Positions 21,601 through 32,429 of a stretch of DNA of 64,000 bases are shown here, piece after piece; the first letter of the stretch is position 1, and every line of letters begins with the position of its first letter. A model generated the notes under the pieces. It was not told the origin of the DNA and did no database searches. It saw only the letters and a list, made by a program, of their open reading frames with translations. The DNA comes from Halichondria panicea (taxonomy: Eukaryota > Porifera > Demospongiae > Suberitida > Halichondriidae): the NCBI RefSeq assembly GCF_963675165.1, contig NC_087382.1, forward strand, positions 1,674,001 through 1,738,000, written 5' to 3'. The translations under genes were made by a program, and so were the position numbers.

Positions 21601-24319
21601 GAGGCTATGGCAATTCACTAATGTACTTTTATAAGAAGAGGTCTTCAATGTTACAAAATCAGAAATGAGTCTCCAAGCTTCTCCAAGCAAGTTTGTGAAG
21701 AACTAAGGGGTGGATTAGTGCTAACAGAATAGTTACCTATAGGCTAGCTAATGACTCTATATACCGTTGAGGTCTGTAGCCTCTGCTTTAGCCATGACAG
21801 ACAGATAGAGTGTGATTTTCTATTTAAAACACACCTGACATAATTATTTCTAGGGAGTTGAATTGACGTAAGGAATTGCCGTAGCCTCGAGCCTATACTA
21901 TGTGTGTACCTCAGGGCCACCGTACTATAGGCAGCATGTTCGTGATCATGCATGTACGTACAATTATGGACATTGCCGGCATTTAAAACCCTTATTATGT
22001 TTTGCCTATAAGATATGTTATTAATTTGTGTACAAACTGGGCTACATACATTTTCTTGCATGTTGTACACTATTACTGGCATTTTCATAGACTATAATTA
22101 TAGTGATACATTGTACAGTATATACTAGCCTCGTTCTCAGGCTGAGGTGTCTCTAAAATAACGCTAGGTCGCCATGCAACTAGGCCTGGTGAAGATTGCA
22201 TATGGGCAAGGGCGTATACAGAGAAGAGGGCATGCAACTCACTCTATTCTCAGAATCATCTGACTTCGTATTGAGCTATTTTTAGAACTGCCCACAAAAA
22301 CGCCCACGCATAACCTTTGACCACACAAGGTAAATCAAAGTCTTTTTTTATATATCTGCAGGTACTAGGTAGCTAGCTAGCTCGATTGCAGCATAGTAAA
22401 ACTAGTTCTCAGCAGCAGTATGGCTCGTACTAGCAGTGTCAAAGGCAAAGGCAAACCATCCAACAGTTGCAACTCCAAGAAGATGAAACCTAGGTACCTG
22501 TCTTCCTGAGTCTCTGGTACTTAACAATGCGCCCAGCACTTAACTTCCCGCTCGAAGGGGTTGTCTTAGACCTGGCTGGACTAGGACTGGTCATGACACT
22601 TCTCTAAAATAATACTGCACTGTTAATGTTAGCTAGCTAGCTAGCTAGCAAAGGCAGCTCTGATGTACACGCCCATAATTATAACTCCGTAAACAACACC
22701 GCCCACTTCTTCACGTCCGTATACTGGAATCTATTTTTAGCATATCCGGTCTCTGATACGAAGTTGGATGAGTACGTACGGTACATAGTGAGTTGCATGC
22801 CCTCTTCTCTGTATACGCCCTTGATATGGGCGTGGTTTCAGATCTAATTATTTCTCCGTAAAAGCTGCCGTAATCACAAAAATAGCTCCGTGTTACAAAA
22901 TATCTCTTGAAGAAAGCTAACCTAGCTAACTAGCTAACTAGGTATTAGATCTAGGTGGTAGCTATCAAGTTGTGTCAAACAAGAGGCCCCCCTCAATGAG
23001 CGTCAGGTCCAAGCTGTCAACTCCAGTGTGAAGGAAGGGACATTTTGTGTGGTTCCCTACTGTGCTACCAGTTGCTGCAGACAATGAACTTGGAAGCCAT
23101 TAGCTCGATCTACCTGGACACATAGCATAGGTGTATTTTGTGTTGCTAGGGTTATAAACTAGTTATGACACGTGCACTCGGGATGCATGGTGTGTATTGC
23201 ACTCAGCCCTCGGGCCAATATCATATTTCTTTGTCATTTCTCTAGCTGTAGTTTCATTATAGACAATATACCAGATACAATCTATCCCAGGCCTAGTTGG
23301 CGACCTAGCATTATTTTAGAGACTATTAACTCGGCCTGGGAACGAGGCTAAGTGTATACATGCAGTTGTAGATGTACTATTATGAACTTACATGTGCTGA
23401 CAATTACATTTCCCTGTGGATTTTAGTGCTTTAAACTGACGTACTAGCCGGTTTATTTACATGTACTGTACTAGCTGGCTTAATACGTATGACTGTTGTG
23501 CTTGTGTTCTCACTCTAGGATGTGGTTGGAAATGTAGAGCAGTGAATGTCTGTATTGTTCAATGTACATTCATATTGTGTTGTCACTGTCTCCACTCTTG
23601 CAGGTTGGGGACACTCCACTCATGCAGGCAGCCCTCTGGGGACACGAAGATACTGTGAAAGAGCTTCTCTCATCAGGGGCTTCCCCTCTCTCCACTGATA
23701 AAGTGAGCACATGTACTTTATAGAGTATTCATATATAGTTGCGTAGTTATACTTAACAAACAGCTTTACATGTACTGTACACCTATACCTCTTACAGTAG
23801 TTATATTGACTGAACAGAGCTGTCATTTGTACCTGAACAGATATACCCGACCTCTTAATATGCAATTACCGTTGCCAGTATTGCTCTGTCAGCAAAGTAC
23901 ATGTCATACGCATTAGACCACTTTACCTCTTACAATGTACGTCTCATCCCTTCATATGATCATCATCACAGGATGGAGATACTGCTCTGATGGTGGCCAA
24001 GGGATCAGGTAACACTTCAATAATCAAATTGCTTGAGGAAGCTGCTGCATCACATGTGAGTCCATACCTCAATAATGCACACACTGCATGATCATGATGG
24101 TGTTTTAGTTTATTGTGCCAAATAATTAAATAGTGCATACATTATTATATGTACATCGAATAAACATTCTTTTTTACGAGTATTTTGCTATTTTGACAAT
24201 TTAAGATCATAAGCTCATACTTTTAAATACTGTCCATTAACTGTATGGAGTGCAAACTACAGTTCCAATATTACACACACCCAAACAAGCATGAATACCA
24301 TTACATGTGCCCCCCCCCC

Positions 24320-24360
<41 letters not shown>

Positions 24361-27300
24361 AGTCACGTCCGCAGTCTGTTCCAGTCCTACCCAAGAACTG
24401 GACTGTCGTTACTGACACAGAAACGTGAGTGAATATTGCACAGTTGAGTCACTAGCTTTATGAATGTGAGTCAACTTTAGGAAGAAGCCAGTCTACCAGA
24501 ACAAGGCAGCAGGGGAAACTCTGTCCACACCACCTGGATGTAAGTGTGTGCTTGTGCTGTATCCAGCACATGGTTCTGTGTTTTACCTCCTGTGTAGATC
24601 CCCTGCACCAAACCTCCGCACACCCTGATGTCACTTTTTACGACGAACCTGAAGAGAAGGAGTTCACCTCCAGTGGTGGCCATGCTGACTTTGACAATGG
24701 AGTTCAAGTGACTGTTCCAGCTAATGCTGTCCCAGCAGGGACCTCTGTGGGCATTAAAGTCCAACCCAGCCTTGCTTCCAATGACGTGTTTGTGATCCCT
24801 GAGGGCATTCAGTCTGCCAGTCCGTCCTACTTGATCTCTGGTGAAGGTCTAAACAGAGAGGTGACCCTGAGCATGGAGCATCATGTACGAGTGTCCACCC
24901 AACAAGAAGCTGATGACCTCCTCTTTCTCCAAGCTGACTCGTCTCCTAAGAGATCTGGATCAAAGAGTATATACCAGTACCAAGAGGTACAAAGAGGAAG
25001 GTCAGAGTTTACTCCTGGAGGGGACACCGGGAGACTGAGGCTGAGCACACGACTGAAGAACTTCTTTAAAATTGGGAGGAGAAAAAGAGGTGAATATTTA
25101 GATTTTAGAATGACTTTTGATTCAACATAATCTTTAATACATGTACAGGCAATACTGACTGTAACCTCTACACTGTCAGAGTCTACCGGTCTTCTCCACA
25201 CACAACTGGGGACAGGCTAGCCATCATTGTAGCCAGTCTCTGTGGGAGCTTATACGCTAAGGTAGGATTGCTCAATTGAAGTGTGCTCATTTTATGTACC
25301 TAAATCTACAGTTTCTAAAGAAACTTGATAACGTGATTATCCCACGAGACTATCCCAATGTGTCGAGAGAAGTGGCTGACAGGACGACTCAAGAATCACT
25401 GACGTTTGTTGATATGTGTGCCACTCTCAACATTCACCCAGTGCAGGGATGGTCTGTGGAACCAGACAAGAAATTGGTAAAACATGAAGTTGGACACGGT
25501 CTTAAAATCACATTCTTTTCATTTCTCAGATCTCACATAGGGAAGTGGATCAGCCTGAGGTGGAGAAGTTCAGACCTGAGGATCTCCACAACTACCCTCC
25601 CAGGATAATCTGCAGGCTCTTCCCTGAGGAGAATGCTCCCAAGAGAACCACCTGTACCATCTCCTTGTCTGGACTACTGCCACAGGTCGAATTTCACGTA
25701 TTATTAAAAGCACCCACACCTAAAGTTGCTGTGGACACTACTAAACTACAGGTATTCACGTTTGTACAGTGTAGCCTCTTGAAATGGTGTAGTGAGTACC
25801 TTTGGCAGACTAAATTTTACTCCTAGATAGATTTGTCCTCTTTGTAGATTCAACTTGCACAGTTGTGTATAAGTTAATTAATGCACACACAGTGTTTGTT
25901 TACAATGTACATTGTAGTTAAGTCTCATTCCAATTTGTTTAGGAGGCCACTGATGAGTTGAGAAGGTCTGCCCTGGCTGTGAATAACACACAACTTAGCT
26001 CTACTGTGAAGAGTGTAGTGTCTCTGATGGAGAGAATGACTGCTGCTCTGAGGTACCACTCAATTGTCTAGTGGAAGTCTGATTATCCTTTTTTTCTTCT
26101 GAAGGTCATCTTCTCTGAGTGAGCTGACAGGCCACACTGACTCCATACGGACAGAGATAGCGTCTGTCCTTGTAGTGACCAGGAGGGTTGTCCAGGAGTG
26201 CACAGTACAGAGCATCAGTGAGAACATGAGAGCCAGTCTCTCTAAGATGGAGACTTTATCTCACCAGCTTTGTCAAGTGACAAAGGTCAAACTCAGATAC
26301 TGTCTAGGTGAGAACGTGTGTTTATGATATCAAGTGTTAGCTCTCATTCTCAATGGTACAGACCAGTCAGAGGAGACAGCTGCTCTTGTTGACCTGGTGG
26401 ATAATGGAGCTAATCTGTTGAGAACTGTAGACTGTCTACTCAGGGACATCCGTACACTCAGTGGAGTCAGTGGTGAGTTTACATTGTCAGAGTCTGTGTA
26501 TCGAGTATCTACCTACCGTATAGCGGGTATAATTATTTCTAAGGTATAAATTTTCGCAGAAATGCCTTTAGAAATTAAGGTTTTCGCGGATTTGATTTTC
26601 GTGGAATAGCAGCCTATTTGCAGCATGCATGCATACGATATTAAATTCGCGGTACATGCTTAATCCATGACAACCACGAACATGTATACCCTCTATACGG
26701 TATTATGTTTTGATTTTAGATCAATGATACTCTGCTGCTCAACAGCAACCCCCCTCCCTCCGTTTCTTTCAGCTTCCATAACATGGCAGTTACAGTAGGA
26801 TACCATGTTTGAATTTTCCAAGAGGGGCAAACCAAATCCAACAGGAGGGTGGCAAAAGCCTCCCTAATTTCCCCTTGAGATTAATATCCACGTACAGTTT
26901 TTTGTCGAAATTTGCTGTTTTTTTTCTCCTCCCAAAACTTATAGCCAATGTATGTAGAGCTACAAAATGCATCTTTTAGTTTTGATGTAGTTAAGTTATG
27001 ACCTCCGGAAAGAAGCTAGCGTAATAGCTAGGTGCCATATTCCTTTCCACTTCCACTGTATTGTACATACTACATGTACTGTACTCAGTGCTCCAGTGTG
27101 TGGGCGTATCATGCTCTAACCATTTCCTCTTTCACACAGATGTATTGTCATTGTATTGAACTGCATGCAATCCATGTACACCATTTCCTTTGCTGACCCT
27201 CACCCTATCCACACTACAGGCCTGGCAGAGAGGATAGACATTGAACACCCTCTACTCAACAACAAGATTGACAGAAAAGAGTTCGCATATTTGGCCGCTT

Positions 27301-27548
27301 ACTTTGACGACGTGATATTGTACTCTCAGGCATTGGAACTCACTCCTCCTGAGCAAGCTGATGTGAGGCGGTTTCTAGTTTTGTATGACACACGAACGGC
27401 CATGATGGAGTGTTTGTCCCTGTGGCAAAAAAGAAAGCCTGCTACTACAACATACATCGCTCTTATTAAAGTACTCCAAAAGACAAGAAGAGATGACATC
27501 GCAAGTAAAGTGTATAAACATTGCCTAGAGAATAGTGAACTTACATAG
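18633..27548 (+). CDS. Ankyrin-ZU5-death domain protein, copy B (intact)
   Basis: Exons: 18633-18722, 19226-19324, 20167-20265, 21381-21479, 23604-23702, 23972-24055 (ankyrin); 24375-24424, 24481-24539, 24598-25089 (ZU5), 25149-25261, 25312-25476, 25530-25751, 25943-26052, 26105-26307, 26362-26472, 27220-27548 (death domain). All junctions are GT-AG with compatible phases, giving 807 aa. Residues 1-190 carry six ankyrin repeats, one per phase-0 exon. ZU5 spans about 245-345 (FTSSGGHADFDNGVQVTVP). The linker is helical, and residues 699-807 resemble a death domain (AMMECLSLWQKRKPATT; RRDDIASKVYKHC). Family knowledge suggests a scaffold whose death domain makes homotypic contacts; there is no signal peptide or TM, so it should be cytosolic. 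It has two more usable ankyrin repeats than a fully functional exon 1-4 set of copy A. Introns 2-4 hold several mobile elements. Confidence 0.85.
19823..20060. mobile_element. TACCGTATAGCGCGAAA-family MITE in intron 2 of copy B
   Basis: The same ends and AAAGGCGTGGCTTCCGGTAA core as 8990-9219. It is absent from the equivalent introns of copy A, so it inserted after the duplication. Confidence 0.85.
20600..20760. repeat. Partial third copy of the 1385-2330 repeat
   Basis: Matches positions about 1941-2090 (CTGGCTGGCAAGAATCTAGT; CACTGATAACTCGTCAGAAT) inside intron 3 of copy B. Confidence 0.7.
22127..23352. mobile_element. Large inverted-repeat element in intron 4 of copy B, with a nested element
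   Basis: The outer ends TAGCCTCGTTCTCAGGC and CCTGGGAACGAGGCTA are about 65-bp inverted repeats with internal differences. Inside, 22203-22830 has its own inverted ends (GGGCGTATACAGAGAAGAGG with GCATGCAACTCACT). No coding capacity is recognised. Confidence 0.7.
24310..24358. repeat. C-run and (CA)n microsatellite, copy B
   Basis: Equivalent to the tract at 12009-12074, but shorter. Confidence 0.9.
26514..26702. mobile_element. TACCGTATAGCGGG-family MITE, copy B intron
   Basis: Orthologous position and sequence to 14229-14413 in copy A. Confidence 0.8.
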
Positions 27549-27739
27549 CACATGTGTAGCGTATTATTTGTTTTGTGATCGTCCGTGGTGCTAGTTAGTA
27601 GAGTTTGAATGCACGTAATATTTTGTGGTTTTTTGGCGTTGTATTTTTTGGATACTATAATGTGACTATGAATGGTGAGTCACTGGTGGGAGTGTACTGT
27701 CAGGATTGTAAATTATTATTATGCCTTGATTATTTCTGT

Positions 27740-28195
27740 AACATTGTGTAACTAGCAATAATAGAATTGGCGATCTTTACCAAATCACCAAACCAGCAAA
27801 GAAGAGAAGAGACCCTGCATGCTAGTGCAACTTACAGAGCTCTTGTGAAACTACTCCTAAGAATGAGGAAATATGACATTGCTAGTAAAGTGAAGTGTTC
27901 AAACATTGCCAAGAGAATGGTAAACTTACATAGTACATGTGTAGCGTAACATAATCTGTTTTGTGATGGATCCATGCTTGTGAGTAGAATTTGAATGCTC
28001 CTAATTTGTACTAGGGATGCATTTGTGAGTCAGAAGTATGTACGTGATCCTCTACCTGCCTACATTGTACGAGAGCTTAGCTTACAAGCCCCCTCATAAC
28101 AATGACCTCAAGGACTAATAATGCATTTATCATACACATGAATTGTGTCACATGACTATGTGCTACTGTTTCAATGTTACAGTGTTGTACAAATT
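27740..28195 (+). pseudogene. Spare death-domain end, copy B first unit
   Basis: Homologous to 15447-15895 and to 32430-32880. The open frame passes through RALVKLLLRMRKYDIASKV but then shifts because of extra bases (GAAGTGT), losing the KHCQENGKLT end. The unit ends abruptly at 28195, where sequence switches to half a MITE. Confidence 0.6.
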
Positions 28196-28378
28196 TCTCG
28201 TTGCTTGCCTGCATTCCTACGTTCGGGTAAGCCACGCCTACGTAAAAATTTCGTAGAGGTCAGCTTGCCCACGAAAATAACGAATATTTTACCCCACGAA
28301 AATTACCCGCTATATTATACGGTACATGCACTGAAACGCAGTGATTCTCACAGTCTAATTGTACCTGCTTCCTCAGGT

Positions 28379-28438
28379 TGAGGCTGGCGTTGCACGGAAG
28401 GTTCCGACTGTAGCCAGGACTTTGGTGAACATTGATGT
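28379..28438 (+). pseudogene. Exon fragment of third paralogue (copy C), first instance
   Basis: A 20-codon exon-like piece (VEAGVARKVPTVARTLVNID) with a CAG acceptor and a GTGCGT donor. The same piece, with the same upstream leader and half-MITE, recurs at 29713-29772. It is a local duplication; its place in a gene is unknown. Confidence 0.4.
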
Positions 28439-28737
28439 GCGTTATTTTGTACTCACTGTACCAAACACAGTTCTTGTCTCACTATAATCTGAACTAACTT
28501 ATGTCAGCTGGTAGTTTACCGCACTCAGACTCAGTTACTCATTCTGCAAAAGAATAATTATTTATATCTGGAGGCATAAGTGTTCTATGTACTGCAGATA
28601 ATTCACATATCCATTATAATGATGTCTCCAACATTGCCACTACAATGTGGAAGCTGCTTTGGTGTTATGGTAATTGTTCACGTCACTAATCAGTGTATAA
28701 TTATAGGACCATCCGCTAAACGAGTCACTCTTTAAGA

Positions 28738-29046
28738 ACTAGTAGAGCAATACAATCTGACTGACGAGCAACTCAACAGTGAAATAGAGGTTCCTGATAC
28801 TCCTGAATTGGCCTTATTTTTTGATGATGTGGAAATGTATTCAACTGCAATGGGGCTAGCTATTGCTGAACAAGCCGATGTGAACCAATCACGTGGAACT
28901 CAAACAGCCATGATGAAGTGCTTGCAAATCTGGAAACAGCATAATCCTTTTCAATCAACTTACAGAGCTCTACTGGATATCGCATTGAGATTGAGGAAAG
29001 GAGACACAGCTCATCAAATCTGTCAGCAATTGACCCAACGTAAGTA
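28738..29046 (+). pseudogene. Divergent death-domain exon, copy C
   Basis: Encodes LALFFDDVEMYSTAMGLAIA, then TAMMKCLQIWKQHN and ALLDIALRLRKGDTAHQIC. This is a clear paralogue of the death-domain exons of copies A and B (FDDVILYSQALELTPPEQAD; AMMECLSLWQ). It ends at a possible donor (CAAC/GTAAGT) rather than a stop. It lies among shuffled exons of a third gene copy and has no complete gene around it, although the domain itself is open. Confidence 0.55.
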
Positions 29047-29455
29047 CATGTACACATGTTACTACATGTCAGGTGATAACCACCCTCCGCCTAAGCCCTC
29101 TACTAAGTAGCTATTCTCTATACAAGATTGAAATCACAACAGGAAGACATTTGCCACGATCCCTATGATTGTGTGTATATACCATCATGCGTGCTTGTAC
29201 ACCTCCCTCCTAGACTATACCATCCTGCCGTGCTTGTACACCTCCCTCCTAGACTGCACTGTTGAGTACTAGTGTATGAGAACCTCACCAAACTGATATA
29301 CTGATTGTCTCCATATTGTACAGGAGGTGTGAGAGGTGTGGTCACTGGCTCGGACTGTATACAGGTATCCTGCATGTACTGCTTGTATACAGTTTAGCTG
29401 TAAATGGGTAATAATGAGTTGGCAACTTAAGTTCAAGTATTTACATTTTGCTGTA

Positions 29456-29669
29456 TACCGTATAGCGGGTAATTTTCGTGGGGTAAAAAATTCGTTTAAC
29501 TAGAGAAACAGTGATTTGCGTGAGTAAAAATTTCGTTTAGTCTCGTTGCTTGCCTGCATTCCTACGTTCGGGTAAGCCACGCCTATGTAAAAATTTCGTA
29601 GAGGCCAGCTTGCCCACGAAAATAACGAATATTTTACCCCACGAAAATTACCCGCTATATTATACGGTA
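29456..29669. mobile_element. TACCGTATAGCGGG-family MITE
   Basis: The full palindrome has ends TACCGTATAGCGGGTAATTT and the inverse; only its right half is present at 28190-28325. Its right flank is the same exon leader in both places. Confidence 0.8.
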
Positions 29670-29940
29670 CATGCACTGAAACGCAGTGTCTAATTGTACC
29701 TGCTTCCTCAGGTTGAGGCTGGCGTTGCACGGAAGGTTCCGACTGTAGCCAGGACTTTGGTGAACATTGATGTGCGTTATTTTGTACTTACTTACATTGT
29801 AATTATAGCTTTAAGTTAGCACAATTAACCGTGTATATACACTGCTAAATGTTGCTAGGCTGACCTACATTGTATGCATGTCCATGTTACAGTACTGTAT
29901 GTTGCAATCTCATTTCTTTTTGCTTAATTATCTTCTGTAG

Positions 29941-30290
29941 GAAGCCACTGAAGTACTGAGGAGAACAGTTGGTGAGATGACCACCTCACAGCTTGGCTCT
30001 ACTGTGGAGACTGTACTGTCACTAATGGAGAAAATGACAACTGCACTTCAGTGAGTTGTCTACTATTTTAATGGTAGCACTGTATTCACAATATCTCCCA
30101 CCTCAGGTCATCTTCTCTGAGTGAGCTGACAGGCCACACTGACTCCATACGGACAAATGTTATGTCCATTCGTCGACTGGCCGGGAAGATTGTCAAGGAG
30201 TGCAACATTGGAGCCAGTCTCTCTAAGATGGAGACTTTATTTCGTCAGCTTGGACAGTTGGCCGAGGATAAACTCGGAGACTGTCAAGGT
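29941..30290 (+). pseudogene. Helical-linker exons of copy C
   Basis: Two exons (29941-30051 and about 30107-30290) encode EATEVLRRTVGEMTTSQLGS... and SSLSELTGHTDSI..., matching the linker exons of copies A/B at 13659-13768 and 13821-14023. Splice signals are kept. No downstream exon of the expected type follows, because the next recognisable piece (31270-31322) is a truncated death-domain exon with GCCTGGCAGAGAG joined directly to the tail. Confidence 0.5.
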
Positions 30291-31718
30291 GAGAATACAT
30301 TGTACCAGGGTTTAGGGCAGGGGATTAAACTTCCCCTAAAAACATTTTGTGGAATAATGGCATCAGGGTTTCATACAGGATTTTTAGCTGGGAGGGGGAA
30401 ACGTTTAATTGAGGGGGGTCTGAGGGTTCTCTCCTTGAAAAATTTTTGAGGAATGGTTATCTGAGGTGCAATTTGGGTTTTTGTGTGCTTCAAACCATAC
30501 ATTTTACTATAGCCTATAATAAGATTGTAGATATTTTAATGGAGAAAAGTCGTACATTTTTATTATGACATCATTAATTTTCAGATTTCTAGGGGGGAGG
30601 GATTTTGGCTGGAGATAGGAAATCCCAGGGCCCCCCCCCCCTCTGTATGAAACCCTGCATTGGCATCATCAATTTATTCAACAAAAACCAGTTACAAGTA
30701 GACTCTACTGTATTAAACACTTTGATATGTACACTATTATCTCTGCCCTACTATAATGCATATAATGGACTCAGGGTTTCATCTAGTGGGGGAGGGGTCA
30801 GGGGTCAGGGGTCAGGGGTGAACAATCCCACTAAAATGCTCAGCTTCCTCCTTGTAGAATAATGACATCATCACATTGGTAATGTAGGTACATGTAACCA
30901 CAGTCATAAGGTAGAATCTACGTACTGTCTATGATGTGCAATATGCAACTATGCACTGTGATACATTAGCATGTAATAGGGGTGTGGTCAACAAATGTGG
31001 CCAAACATTATGCCACTCCCCCCAACTTTTGATCCTAGATGAAACCCGGATGGTGAGTGTAGGCCCCAACAATTCAACAATTGTGCGGTGCGCTCTACCG
31101 CACATCATCACATAAATGTTCATCCTAGATGAAACTCAGTACATGTGTATGTTGTATATGTGTAATATTAACTGTCAGGAGCTTATTTACTCTGGAGCTC
31201 TTTGTTGAACTGCATGCAATCCACGTACACCATTTCCTTTGCTGACCCTCACCCTATCCACACTACAGGCCTGGCAGAGAGTGTTCAAACATTGCCAAGA
31301 ACAATTAATAGTGAACTTACATAGTACATGTGTAGCGTATTATTTGTTTTGTGATGACCTGTATTTTTATCAGTTTGAATGCACGTATAATTATATTGTT
31401 TGGATGATAATTATAATTTGACAATGCATTGTTAGTCACATTGTTATGGTGGTCATGTACTGTCATGCTCCCTCATGATTGTTATGCCTTGATGCGTATG
31501 GTCCATGCAGGGGCACACAGTCATCTGTTTGTGTGTGTGTGTATATTCCAGCTGTAACTGTCCTTCTATTAGTAATGATAGTTACCAAGTTAATAAGGAG
31601 GACCGCACCCTGCTTGCACATGCGCAGATCATATTTCTACCTCGTGTCTTCATGATCACCTTCACCTATACCTGGTCATTTCCGGTAGAGGTGGGGTTTC
31701 CGGTCCAGCACTTTAGCC

Positions 31719-32294
31719 AGGGATTTGAGGAGTTCTTGCTGTAATGTCGAGAGCGGAAGTACATGTCACGTGAACAGTTACGTAATTATGGCTCATTTCA
31801 AACCAATTTTTCTCCAATAAAGCCTTTAGGCCTGTTTATTTTAGGGGAAAATCGACCTATACAGGAGGCTTTGCTCTGCATATAATTATCTGCAAGCCTT
31901 TGCACCACAGCTAAAGCTATCCTTGAGCCCAATCGTGAGCTACTACTATTAGTCTGTCACACAAACTGTGTATCCAGCTGGAGCTAGCCTAAGAGAGATT
32001 TTACTGAGACTAGTGATACACTTTCAACAGCTTACGGGCAGGCGCAGGCTGGGGCAAGTAGTAGCTCACAAAACTAATAGAATCTCAAGGATAGCTCAGC
32101 TGACAACCTGCTGTGGTGCAAAGCCTTTCCAAAGGCTCTTAGCTTTCTGATGTAAGTCGATGTTTTCCCAGTTTAACAAAAATGAATAGGCTCTATTGGA
32201 GAAAAATTGGTTTGGAATGAATCTCTTTACCAAGGTTCACGTGACAGGTACTTCCGCTCTCGACATTACAGTTGCAAGAACACCTCAAATCCCT
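31719..32294. mobile_element. Foldback element, arms about 140 bp plus inner matches
   Basis: The left AGGGATTTGAGG...TGTAATGTCGAGAGCGGAAG is mirrored by the right (CTTCCGCTCTCGACATTACA). ATTGGAGAAAAATTGGTTTG and the CAAAGCCTTT/ GCTATCCTTGAG segments are mirrored too. It is non-coding. Confidence 0.75.
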
Positions 32295-32429
32295 GTAACA
32301 CTATCCTTTTGATAGTGTGACTACGTCCTAGGCCTTATACATTTAAAGGTTCTCTCAGGAGGACCGACCACAGCTTATTAAGCAGTATACAAGCATCATA
32401 TCACCTTCTAGGTACGTATAGGGTCTTTG

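Noticed and set aside
28190..28325. Complete MITE upstream of the copy C exon
   Set aside because: Only the right half is present; the left end is missing, so it is recorded as a truncated remnant within the duplication.
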